A DNA stretch of 37,752 bases from Bacteroidia bacterium (GTDB lineage Bacteria > Bacteroidota > Bacteroidia > UKL13-3): the NCBI GenBank assembly GCA_019695215.1, contig JAIBAK010000036.1, forward strand, positions 1 through 37,752. Direction: 5' to 3'. The notes beneath the pieces were generated by a model that saw only the letters and a list, made by a program, of their open reading frames with translations, did not search any database and was not told the origin of the DNA. Made by a program: the position numbers and the translations under genes. Of the stretch, positions 7,895 through 16,000 are shown one piece after another (within the stretch, counting starts at the first letter, position 1; every line of letters starts with the position of its first letter).

Positions 7895-9371
7895 TTTTGA
7901 AAACGATATTCAAAAACTGGCGGATGGTTTTGAGATAAAACCACGTTCCATAGTTTTTGAGAATATTCGTTATGAACTCTCAGCAGGGAGTTCCTTGTCT
8001 GCATCAAAAAGCGGAAAGGTAATTAAAACCGTTTTTTCCAAAGGGCTTACCTTTGTAGGATATGCTGCTGCTGCCGCTGCCCTCACGGTGAGTACGGTGT
8101 TTTTACCACAATCCAATAAAATTTCGGAAGAAGAAAATCTTAAGCAATACCATAAAAATAAAGTAGCCTATAGCACACCATTACCTGCCGAACACAAACA
8201 AGATTCATCAGCTGTTTTTTCTGAACCTGTAGTGGCAGAAGAAATGAACAAGGACGTAACTTCAATAAACGGTCAGGAAAAAATCGAAACTCCTGAACAG
8301 AATCTGTCGGATGAACTCAGAGCAGATGCAACACCTGTCACCGCACGCAATAATTCAGTTCTGCCGGGAAATGCAAAGGCGAAGGCACCGGTTAACCAAA
8401 GGCGCAATTCAAAGGGTAAACAAAAAAACACAGCGGTTGCACCTCCGCTGGCAGCTATAAATTCAGCAACACGTACAGAGCAAAAAGAAGTTATTGAGAC
8501 GGTAAATGAAAAAAAGACGGATGCCACACAAAATCCGCTTTCACCGGTAATGGAAAATACCGCAGCTGAAGTGAACGAAGAAAAGGTGTTTACTTTCAGT
8601 TTCCCAGATTCGGTTGGGGTGACTCTACGGGATACTTTGGCTAAAACAGCTAAAAACTTCAAAACAGGTGCCTGGTCGGTGGCCGCTTTTTATTCTTACG
8701 ACCAAATTGCAAATACCTATACCTACAATAAGGCATTGTTAATGCCGGCATTTGATACCTATCAGGGTTTTAGAAACCGTACAAACCAAACTTCTTATGG
8801 ATATCGTGCAGGTGTTAAAGTAGATTATTCCCTGTTAAATCACCTAAGTATCGGTTCCGGTATCAACTTTAGTAAAGTCACAGATAAAATAAGTGTGGAA
8901 CGCAATTTTGAAAGTATTTATGACACTACCAAAAGCATTTGGGTGGATGAATTTTATACTAATCCGGGATATGAAAAGGTGGTCACAAATTCCTATCAGT
9001 ACATTGAAATTCCACTCACCGTTTCTTACTCCAATACCTTATACAAACAGATTGCCTGCAGGGTGACAGCCGGGGCAGGTTTCGGATATCTTTTCGGAAC
9101 TTCTTCTTATTATTTGATTGATAAATTTAATGATCCGTTCAAAGTTTATTATGGTAAAGCCACAGGTGTATCGGGTTCAACTCCTTTTGCACATACTATG
9201 ATTAATCTTAACCTGAGCGCATATGTGAGCTATCTGGCCAATAAACGACTGGAAGTATTTGCCGGACCTAATATCAGAAAGTCTGTTTCTTCATTGTATA
9301 AAAAGAATTATTCGGCTACGCAAAAATTTACCACATTTGGTTCTGAGGTTGGGGTGAGATTTTTTTTCTAA
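7866..9371 (+). CDS. Putative dual membrane-spanning anti-sigma factor with outer-membrane beta-barrel
   Basis: 501 residues with an unusual two-membrane layout. Residues 1-58 are hydrophilic and cytoplasmic in character (LDDFENDIQKLADGFE); 59-80 form one Ala-rich membrane helix; 85-235 are low-complexity, Ala/Pro/Glu/Lys-rich and probably disordered; from about 255 on there are alternating aromatic beta strands (AFYSYDQIANTYTY, SLLNHLSIGSGINFS, YIEIPLTVSYSNTLY) ending in VGVRFFF with a terminal Phe, as in outer-membrane barrels. Established knowledge: such Dma proteins, paired with ECF sigma factors, were described in Bacteroides thetaiotaomicron. The 29-base overlap with the sigma gene supports the same role here. 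Two adjacent ATGs (7866, 7869) could start it. That the N-terminus binds the sigma factor is inferred. Confidence 0.78.
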   Translation: MMNKRLPLDDFENDIQKLADGFEIKPRSIVFENIRYELSAGSSLSASKSGKVIKTVFSKGLTFVGYAAAAAALTVSTVFLPQSNKISEEENLKQYHKNKVAYSTPLPAEHKQDSSAVFSEPVVAEEMNKDVTSINGQEKIETPEQNLSDELRADATPVTARNNSVLPGNAKAKAPVNQRRNSKGKQKNTAVAPPLAAINSATRTEQKEVIETVNEKKTDATQNPLSPVMENTAAEVNEEKVFTFSFPDSVGVTLRDTLAKTAKNFKTGAWSVAAFYSYDQIANTYTYNKALLMPAFDTYQGFRNRTNQTSYGYRAGVKVDYSLLNHLSIGSGINFSKVTDKISVERNFESIYDTTKSIWVDEFYTNPGYEKVVTNSYQYIEIPLTVSYSNTLYKQIACRVTAGAGFGYLFGTSSYYLIDKFNDPFKVYYGKATGVSGSTPFAHTMINLNLSAYVSYLANKRLEVFAGPNIRKSVSSLYKKNYSATQKFTTFGSEVGVRFFF

Positions 9372-9431
9372 ATAAAGCAACCTTATTAGCCGGGAATTCG
9401 ACTAACAGGAAGCAACTAACTAAATAAAATT

Positions 9432-10442
9432 ATGGAACGGTTAAAAGAAATTAAATTGATTACAGGTTCTGTTAAAAAGGTACTGTTTGCTTATGGCGTA
9501 GTAGCCTTTGTTTTCTTCCTTCATTCATGCCGTCAGGATCCGCCACCACCATCGGGTGGTAACTGTGAACAATCGGGAACTATTGAATTGGTTCCCTGTG
9601 CCGATGGAGCCTGGGGAAATTTATGGATACGCACAGCTAACGGAAAATTGCTGAAACCATGTAAGGTGCTGGCACAGGGATTTACCCCGTCCGATGGAAT
9701 GAAAGTGATGTTTTCGGCTGCCGACCCTGCTGCAAATGCAACCTGTTTAGAAATTCCGGATAACGAGCATACCTGCGTAAGGGCACCGCAATATGACATG
9801 CTTAAAGTTATTACCTGTATTAAACCGATTGGGCAAAATACCATTTGTAATACGTTGGCTACAGTGAAACAAGTGGCGTTAGACGGTTGCAAATGGATTT
9901 TAGTACTTGATAATGGAACCAAATTAGAACCTTACGGAATTCCCGAAACGTTTGTGCTGGAAGATGGAATGCGGGTGAGCATTGCCTATGACGATCATAT
10001 CAAAGTAGCTTCCATTTGTATGGTAGGTAAACCGGCCCGTATTCTGTGCATACAGCGGGTAAGAATGTGTGGTACACCGCCACCTGCATCATGCACTCCG
10101 GTTGAAACAGGAGATGACCCCAAAGACTACGGCAACTTTTTCACTATACAAAAAACGGAGCTAAGCGGAAATTGCCTGTATATTACCGTTGGTTTTAGCG
10201 GCTGCTCTGATAAAAACAGAAAATTTGCTCTTGTTTGGGACGGAAAAGTGAACCCCGGAAATGCGACCGATTTTTATAACGTAAGCTTAATTGACAGGGG
10301 GCCGAATGAAGTATGCGAAGCTTATTTTACCAAAACGTATTCATTTGATATCTCTAAGCTTTTAAAACAATCGGGCACGGGCAATAAGTATGGCTCCATT
10401 AAAATAGCCGGATACAATGAACCGGTACATTTTACTTACTAG
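9432..10442 (+). CDS. Cys-rich lipoprotein downstream of the ECF sigma module
   Basis: 336 residues. A long n-region precedes a hydrophobic stretch and the lipobox FLHSC (Cys33), followed by RQDPPPPSGG, a flexible tether. The mature part holds about sixteen cysteines and at least two related units: CADGAWGNLWIRTANGKLLKPC with FTPSDGMKVMF, and CKWILVLDNGTKLEPYG with FVLEDGMRVSI. Each is a small beta domain in which a C-x-W/L start, a GK/TLxP turn and a DGM(R/K)V strand recur. A third, more divergent domain follows (GNCLYITVGFSGCSDK). The function is unknown. It lies 60 bases after the anti-sigma gene, on the same strand, and ends in its own terminator, so it may be in the sigma operon or regulon. 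Confidence 0.78.
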   Translation: MERLKEIKLITGSVKKVLFAYGVVAFVFFLHSCRQDPPPPSGGNCEQSGTIELVPCADGAWGNLWIRTANGKLLKPCKVLAQGFTPSDGMKVMFSAADPAANATCLEIPDNEHTCVRAPQYDMLKVITCIKPIGQNTICNTLATVKQVALDGCKWILVLDNGTKLEPYGIPETFVLEDGMRVSIAYDDHIKVASICMVGKPARILCIQRVRMCGTPPPASCTPVETGDDPKDYGNFFTIQKTELSGNCLYITVGFSGCSDKNRKFALVWDGKVNPGNATDFYNVSLIDRGPNEVCEAYFTKTYSFDISKLLKQSGTGNKYGSIKIAGYNEPVHFTY

Positions 10443-10573
10443 AACCCATCTCAAAAATAGTTATACAATGAAACGTCTTTGCGAGCAAAGTGAAGCAATC
10501 TCCCATCATTTAGCAGATTGCCACATCCGGAGTACCGGATTCGCAATGACGTGGAATATTTTGAGATAGGTTC
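10442..10573. repeat. 132-bp MITE/REP-like palindromic element
   Basis: Terminal inverted repeats GAACCcATCTCAAAA (10442-10456) and TTTTGAGATaGGTTC (10559-10573) match at 14 of 15 positions. Inside are GCAATCT (10495-10501) against AGATTGC (10515-10521), and ATCCGG-agta-CCGGAT (10525-10540), plus a looser pairing of CGTCTTTGCGA with TCGCAATGACG. The element starts within the stop codon of the 9432 gene, carries no ORF, and is best read as a non-autonomous, highly foldable interspersed repeat. No second copy occurs in this window. Confidence 0.65.
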
Positions 10574-10593
10574 CAATAACCGCAATATTTTTT

Positions 10594-10623
10594 AAAAGCC
10601 TTCCTTACAACGGGAGGCTTTTT
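10594..10623 (+). terminator. Rho-independent terminator
   Basis: AAAAGCCTTCC (10594-10604), a seven-base loop, then GGGAGGCTTTTT (10612-10623) forms an 11-bp stem with one mismatch and a T-tract. It serves the sigma/anti-sigma/Cys-rich lipoprotein cluster across the short repeat. Confidence 0.75.
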
Positions 10624-10687
10624 ATTTCCCCGGAAAACTGACTTTAAAAGTAGCTCCTGACAAAGGTTCGCTTTCGCACCACACTTT
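10622..10687 (-). pseudogene. Remnant 3' end of a sensor histidine kinase paralogous to 17216-19225
   Basis: Read on the minus strand, 22 codons up to a TAA give KVWCESEPLSGATFKVSFPGK, nearly identical to the last residues of the intact kinase ending at 17216 (KVWCESEPSSGATFKVSFPAK). The nucleotide match is strong but includes changed third positions, so this is the tail of a diverged paralogue, not a fresh copy. Homology stops abruptly at about 10687; upstream codons of the kinase are absent and the lipoprotein array begins within 40 bases. The remnant is too short to work. Confidence 0.75.
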
Positions 10688-10726
10688 ATTTCATGTTCCT
10701 TTAAGTGTCTTCAACTAAAATACTTC

Positions 10727-10758
10727 TTGTTTTTATAACTGAAATAGCTTTAGTTTTG
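10727..10758 (+). promoter_or_regulatory. Promoter of lipoprotein copy 1
   Basis: TTG at 10727-10729, 21 bases, then TAGTTTTG at 10751-10758 matches the phylum's TTG/TAnnTTTG consensus. The ATG is 27 bases further on. The region is conserved in all three units. Confidence 0.65.
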
Positions 10759-10784
10759 TAATAAGTAAAAGAAATAAAACTCAA

Positions 10785-11321
10785 ATGAATAAACCGCATA
10801 AAATTATTGTTCTGTTTTGTTGTATTTCCCTGCTGTATGCCGGATGCAAAAAGGAGGATGAAGTAGACAAATTACCCCCCGCCACTGCTAGTGGTTTGGG
10901 CACCTTTGGGTGCTTAATTAATGGAAGGGCATGGCCCATTTATGAGAAAGGGTATCATTATGCAAGTGCTTATTACGAGAATAAATCCTTAGTACTGGAA
11001 TATTTAGTAAAGCCTGATGAGTTAAGTCCATATGTTGATTCTCGGATAGGAATAGGGATTAAAAAAATTCAAACTATTGGAAATTACATCATTCACTTTG
11101 ATGATCTAAATTCCGGAGCAGTAAGTGTTAGTACAAATGGAATTCGTTACTCATGTGCAGATCCCATCAATGCTGGTGGGTTTGCTTGGGTCAATATTAC
11201 CAGACTCGATACCTCACAATTTGGCTATGCTTCCGGAACCTTCGGGTTTACTTTGTTAGATGACCAAGGATTAACTACGGTAAAAATAGAATCCGGTCGT
11301 TTTGATGTTCGCTTGTATTAA
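10785..11321 (+). CDS. Small lipoprotein, tandem copy 1
   Basis: 178 residues. The signal peptide ends in the lipobox LLYAGC (Cys21) followed by KKEDEVDK, a charged segment typical of lipoproteins destined for the Bacteroidota outer membrane or surface. The mature domain opens with TFGCLINGRAW, a turn common to small Bacteroidota lipoproteins of DUF6252-like type, and closes with a beta-rich TSQFGYASGTFGFTLLD...ESGRFDVRLY. The function is unknown. The N- and C-terminal thirds are almost identical to copy 2, whereas the central part (about 58-128) differs. It is followed after 27 bases by a 69-codon secreted ORF. Confidence 0.85.
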   Translation: MNKPHKIIVLFCCISLLYAGCKKEDEVDKLPPATASGLGTFGCLINGRAWPIYEKGYHYASAYYENKSLVLEYLVKPDELSPYVDSRIGIGIKKIQTIGNYIIHFDDLNSGAVSVSTNGIRYSCADPINAGGFAWVNITRLDTSQFGYASGTFGFTLLDDQGLTTVKIESGRFDVRLY

Positions 11322-11348
11322 AATTTAAACTATTTTAACATAACCGTT

Positions 11349-11558
11349 ATGAATAAATTTTTTCTGTTTTTAGGTTGCTTCATAGCAAGTATCCTGCAAA
11401 CCCAAGCTCAATCCGATTCGTTATTTACCGATTCAACCTTATCATACTCGTTTGAGAAAATGATGGATTCCTGTTTTAAGCATGTTGACTTAGGGCAGGT
11501 ACCTACAGGTATTTTAATTGAAAAAGCACAGGCCACTACCAATGTGTTTAGTTTTTGA
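11349..11558 (+). CDS. 69-residue secreted ORF, truncated copy 1 of the 13058 protein
   Basis: A signal peptide (about 1-21, ending TQAQ) and then DSLFTDSTLSYSFEKMMDSC, FKHVDLGQVPTGILIEKAQ and a TGA stop. The sequence aligns with residues 1-68 of the 1364-residue protein at 13058 (DSLFSDSTIEYNFVQMYDSC, FKHVDLNQVPTGILLEKG). The remaining 1300 residues are missing here; after codon 69 the DNA passes directly into the promoter of unit 2. It may be a dead 5' fragment. However, the protein is identical to the second short copy despite nine nucleotide changes, which suggests that the short form may be made and selected. Confidence 0.6.
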   Translation: MNKFFLFLGCFIASILQTQAQSDSLFTDSTLSYSFEKMMDSCFKHVDLGQVPTGILIEKAQATTNVFSF

Positions 11559-11583
11559 ATGTATAGCTTTTAAATAATACTTC

Positions 11584-11615
11584 TTGTTTTTATAACTGAA
11601 ATAGCTTTAGTTTTG
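11584..11615 (+). promoter_or_regulatory. Promoter of lipoprotein copy 2
   Basis: TTG at 11584-11586, 21 bases, TAGTTTTG at 11608-11615, then the ATG after 26 bases. Sequence and spacing are the same as in unit 1. Confidence 0.65.
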
Positions 11616-11641
11616 TAATAAGTAAAAGAAATAAAACTGAA

Positions 11642-12178
11642 ATGAATAAACCGCATAAAATTATTGTTCTGTTTTGTTGTATTTCCCTGCTGTATGCCGG
11701 ATGCAAAAAGGAAGAAGAAATAGACAAACTCCCCCCCGCCACCGCCAGTGGCCGTAGTACCTTTGGGTGCTTAATTAATGGAAGGGCTTGGCCCATTTAT
11801 GAGAAAGGGTATCACTATATACAGGCATTTTATGAGAATGGAACTTTAGGAGTAGATTATGCAATTAAACCCGATGAACTAAGTCAATATACAACTGCAT
11901 ATGTGGGCATAGGGATTAAAAAAATTCGCACCATAGGAAACTATCTGATTAATTTTAATAATATTAACAATGGGGCTTTTACCGTCAGTTACAAAGGGAT
12001 TGACTACTTTTCCCATCACCCCATTAATGCGAGTGGGTTTGCTTGGGTCAATATTACCAGACTCGATACCTCACAATTTGGCTATGCTTCCGGAACCTTC
12101 GGGTTTACTTTGTTAGATGACAAGGGGTTTACTACGGTAAAAGTAGAATCCGGTCGTTTTGATGTTCGCTTGTATTAA
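11642..12178 (+). CDS. Small lipoprotein, tandem copy 2
   Basis: 178 residues, the same length as copy 1. Lipobox LLYAGC (Cys21) and KKEEEIDK tether. Shared ends: TFGCLINGRAWPIYEKGYHY at the start of the mature domain and FAWVNITRLDTSQFGYASG at the C-terminal side. The centre diverges: copy 1 has SAYYENKSLVLEYLVK where this copy has QAFYENGTLGVDYAIK, and copy 1's SVSTNGIRYSCADPINAGG corresponds to TVSYKGIDYFSHHPINASG. Charge and surface residues change while the beta-strand pattern is kept. The function is unknown; a partner role to the downstream secreted protein is possible from the fixed gene pairing. Confidence 0.85.
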   Translation: MNKPHKIIVLFCCISLLYAGCKKEEEIDKLPPATASGRSTFGCLINGRAWPIYEKGYHYIQAFYENGTLGVDYAIKPDELSQYTTAYVGIGIKKIRTIGNYLINFNNINNGAFTVSYKGIDYFSHHPINASGFAWVNITRLDTSQFGYASGTFGFTLLDDKGFTTVKVESGRFDVRLY

Positions 12179-12205
12179 AATTTAAACTATTTTAACATAA
12201 CCGTT

Positions 12206-12415
12206 ATGAATAAATTTTTTCTGTTTTTAGGTTGCTTCATAGCAAGTATCCTGCAAACCCAAGCTCAATCCGATTCCCTGTTTACCGATTCAACCTTATC
12301 ATACTCGTTTGAGAAAATGATGGATTCCTGTTTTAAGCATGTGGATTTGGGGCAAGTTCCCACAGGTATTTTAATTGAAAAAGCACAGGCCACTACCAAT
12401 GTGTTTAGTTTTTGA
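12206..12415 (+). CDS. 69-residue secreted ORF, truncated copy 2
   Basis: The protein is identical in all 69 residues to the ORF at 11349, including the non-homologous tail TTNVFSF before the TGA. Against copy 1 the DNA differs at nine positions, in codons S24, L25, V46, D47, L48, Q50, V51 and P52, and every change is silent. A signal peptide and the conserved FKHVDLGQVPTGIL motif remain; the hydrolase, beta-helix and sorting domains of the full-length paralogue are absent. Confidence 0.6.
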   Translation: MNKFFLFLGCFIASILQTQAQSDSLFTDSTLSYSFEKMMDSCFKHVDLGQVPTGILIEKAQATTNVFSF

Positions 12416-12440
12416 ATGTATAGCTTTTAAAAAATGCTTC

Positions 12441-12472
12441 TTGTTTTTGCATTAAAAATAGCTTTAGTTTTG
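12441..12472 (+). promoter_or_regulatory. Promoter of lipoprotein copy 3
   Basis: TTG at 12441-12443, 21 bases, TAGTTTTG at 12465-12472. The spacer differs slightly from units 1 and 2, but both boxes and their distance are kept. It probably drives both the lipoprotein and the large secreted gene. Confidence 0.65.
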
Positions 12473-12498
12473 TAATAAATAAAAGAAATAAAACTGAA

Positions 12499-13029
12499 AT
12501 GAATAAACCGCATAAAATTATTGTTCTGTTTTGTTGTATTTCTCTTTTGTATGCCGGATGCAAAAAGGAGGATGAAATAGACAAGCTCCCCCCAACCACT
12601 GCCAGTGGTTTGGGCACCTTTGGGTGCTTAATTAATGGGAAGGCTTGGCCCAATGGAGTGCAGGGAGAGCATATTCTCGATGCTTTTTATTATCAAGGCA
12701 AATTCTGGGTAACCTATGTCATAAGAGATCCTAACTCGCTCTTAAATATTGAAACGTGTACCATGCAAACTCGGGAAATAACTAAGCCTGGAATTTATTT
12801 TCTAAGTTTTAAAGACATTTCAATTAACGACTTCACTGTTAACCATGGGGCATATACCTATGCATCTGGCCTCCCTCTAAATTTAAACAACTATGCTTAT
12901 ATGAATATCAGCCGTTTTGATACGGTGAATTATATTATATCTGGTACATTTAGTTTTTCACTGTACGATTTAACGGGAACCCATCAAATAAAAATTGACA
13001 AGGGTCGCTTTGATGTGAACTATTTTTAA
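12499..13029 (+). CDS. Small lipoprotein, diverged tandem copy 3
   Basis: 176 residues. The first 48 or so residues match copies 1 and 2 (lipobox LLYAGC, KKEDEIDK, TFGCLINGKAWP). After that the sequence is largely different: VQGEHILDAFYYQGKFWVTY, an RDPNSLLNIETC segment, and a C-terminus SGTFSFSLYDLTGTHQIKI ending GRFDVNYF. Only the fold pattern and the final GRFDV motif are shared with the others. It is the copy that stands before the intact 1364-residue gene (28 bases apart), so it is the likely original partner of that gene. Confidence 0.85.
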   Translation: MNKPHKIIVLFCCISLLYAGCKKEDEIDKLPPTTASGLGTFGCLINGKAWPNGVQGEHILDAFYYQGKFWVTYVIRDPNSLLNIETCTMQTREITKPGIYFLSFKDISINDFTVNHGAYTYASGLPLNLNNYAYMNISRFDTVNYIISGTFSFSLYDLTGTHQIKIDKGRFDVNYF

Positions 13030-13057
13030 ACTCATTTATTTTTAACTTAACTAGATT

Positions 13058-16000
13058 ATGATAAATTCAATTCGTTTCTGTTTGGTGTGCCTGTGTGTAT
13101 GCCTATCATTTTTTGCCAAAGCACAAAATGATTCATTGTTCTCAGATTCCACTATTGAGTACAACTTTGTTCAAATGTATGATTCATGCTTTAAGCATGT
13201 TGATCTTAATCAGGTGCCCACCGGCATATTGCTGGAGAAGGGATTGCCTACGGTAAATGTAGAACTTTTTAATGGCGAAAATAATGACAGTAATGTGATG
13301 AACCTTCATTTATGGCGAAGGGCATATGGAACCTTACAAAGAGCACATATAAATACCGATATAGCAAATGATACAAATAGGTTATACCCAATTCTGGATA
13401 CCGTAGCATCTTACACCACTCAGGGGCTTTTGCCCATTACGGTGCTAAATTACCGATACAATAAAATTAAGGCCAATGCTTTTACAGATACGTTGCTTAG
13501 GATGGTGGGAATTGAATTATTTGATGAAGTGGGGCGCAGCGAAAGCCCCTATGAGCAAAAGATATGTTTTGCAGCATCAGCACAGGTGCTTACGGTTGAT
13601 ACCCCAATAGTAAAATTTGTTGTGCCGGAAAGTTTGTACCTTACCAATGATAGCACCGAGGTTGACTCCATGCAAATAAACTTTGGGGACGGTGAGGGTT
13701 GGCACACGGTGGGTTTTGGTGAAGTAGTAGAAGTGGATTACGATACCATGCAAACCGCAGAAGTGCAAATAGCCATTTATCAAAATGGGGGAGTGGTCAA
13801 ATTGTCTCATTTCCCTATTACAATTGCGCCCGGTGTTCATCTTTTTGGAGCCAATACCCCGGATTATGATGAGTATTGGGTGGTGGAGGCCGACCGTAGC
13901 TACCGCGGTGCAAAAGCAGCCGCCTATGTATCGGTACACTATGCAGCCTGCAATACCGACCACAAACTGCGCAGGCCATTTATTTTTGTTGGTGGCTATC
14001 ACACCCCACAAACCCTCTATGGTTCGCCTGAGTTTACAGGACCGATCCATGGAAATACCTTTTGGGCCAAGGATATCTTATCTAATTCACAATCAGTATT
14101 TAATCAAATGCTTATTCAGGAGTATGATTTGGTTTATATTGATTTTGTAAATACCGGAGATTATATTCAGCGGAATGCCTTGGTGGTGGAGAAAGTAATT
14201 AAACTGGTGAATCAGGTAAAACATATCAATGGCTCTAACAGCGAAAACGTGGTGCTGGGCAATAGTATGGGAGGTATTATTGCCCGTTATGCTTTAGGCG
14301 TAATCCACAAAGCCCATATTGATCATGATTCGGCCGACCACGATACCCGCCTGCTCATCACCCACGATTCGCCCCACCGCGGAGCCAATGCTTCATTGGG
14401 AATTCAGGCATTTATCAAGGCCATGCACCAATACTATTTTGTGTATAACCAAAATGTGCCGGTGGTTGAAAACTCTGATGTATATTGGGATTATCAAACA
14501 TTAATTGCCAAATCGGTTGAACAAATGGTTATTAATTACATCAAACCTTCATCATTGCATCAGGAACTGTACGATTCGTTGGATATAATGGCAGGCGTGG
14601 ATAATTTGGGATGTAAGTTTGTTGCCATTTGCGATGGTTCGGGTAGCGGGGTACAACAGGGGAAAACAGGCATATCAGGAATGACCTACATGAAACCTTC
14701 TGATTTGATTTTGTCATACGATGCCGCTTATGTTAGCACAGATGGAAAGGTAATTCCAGGATTGGTTTTTAATATCTGGGCTCAGCCGGTGGATACTTCA
14801 CCTCATAAAAAAGTATTTGAAGGAGCTATTGTAAATAAATTGGCCGGGACAATTATTTATCCTTACTATAGCCTATCTATAGCCCCGGCAACTATGTGGA
14901 ATGGCTTAGATTGCAAACCGGGTAGTGCAGGCCCTCCTGCGGCAATAGCAGGTGGAAATATTGTAGGCGCATTAAGAAATTCTTTACCAGCGGTAGTTAA
15001 AAAGGGCGGTATTCAAACTCATTTTCCTACTATCTGTTTTATCCCTACCATTAGTTCATGCGCAGTAAATAGCAACGTAATTGATTATAATTTGGTGGTG
15101 AACACAACTCCGGGTAAAAATGAAGTTCGGGCGAAACGGTTCATTACTTATGATTACGAACCCCCGTTCCCTTCAGAAAGAAATGGGGCTCATGCCTTCT
15201 TCACTCCTTACACCGTTAAAATTTTCGAAAACGAAATGCTCAATACCGCCCCGGCTACCATAGCCAGCGGTAAAACTTACAACTATGGGGCACCTGTGAG
15301 CGATTGGGTGGGAGATGTTACTGTAAACGGCACTTTAGCAATTAACAAAAATGTGAAAGCCGGATACACCGATGATAATTTCAACAACAGCGAGCCACCT
15401 GTGGGTTCTACCTACTATGTAGAAACATTTACCCACGACTATGCCTGTGCAGCCAACCCGGTAACCATTACCGTTAATGGCGAGTTGCAGCTTGGCGATG
15501 CAGGTACCGACCGCCATGCAGGGCTTACCATCAATTCGGGTTCGCGTTTAATATTAAATCCGGGCTCAAGTTTAAAGATTTACAAGAACTCAAAACTTAC
15601 CATTAAACCCGGTGCTACCCTTGAGCTAAACGGAGGAACCATTTTATTGCAGGATGATGGCTCCAACCTTGAAATGGGAGGTTATTTGGAGTTGGATAAC
15701 TACAACCTCACTTTTTCAGGCAGTGGTTTTATCACCCTAATTTCGCAAGGCAGCGGGTATTCTTCCATTAGCAAAACAGGCAATTGCTCTATACAAGTAG
15801 AAGGAAGCAACAAAACCGATTTGGTACTGCGTTTAATAGGGGGAGGAATTGACGCAACGGGTTTTGATGAGGTGGAACTAAAAAGCGGGTTGATAGAAAT
15901 GGGCTCGGATGCAGAGATAAAAACCTCAGGAAGCACACATTTAGAAAGCGTGAAATTTACTCCATTGCCCTGGGCTACTTCAGCCAAGTTTAAAGGAATA

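Larger units (their letters stand above)
10721..12434 (+). repeat. Two tandem 857-bp units (promoter, lipoprotein, truncated secreted ORF)
   Basis: Unit 1 (10721-11577) and unit 2 (11578-12434) repeat with an exact 857-base period: the TTG boxes (10727, 11584, 12441), the lipoprotein ATGs (10785, 11642, 12499) and the short ORF starts (11349, 12206) are each 857 apart. A third unit begins at about 12435 with a more diverged lipoprotein and a full-length downstream gene. DNA identity between units 1 and 2 is very high at both ends and lower in the middle of the lipoprotein gene. Confidence 0.9.

Noticed and set aside
8273..8662. Long minus-strand open frame opposite the anti-sigma linker
   Set aside because: It is the shadow of a low-complexity Ala/Glu/Lys-rich coding region, with Ser/Phe/Val-rich nonsense composition and no motif.
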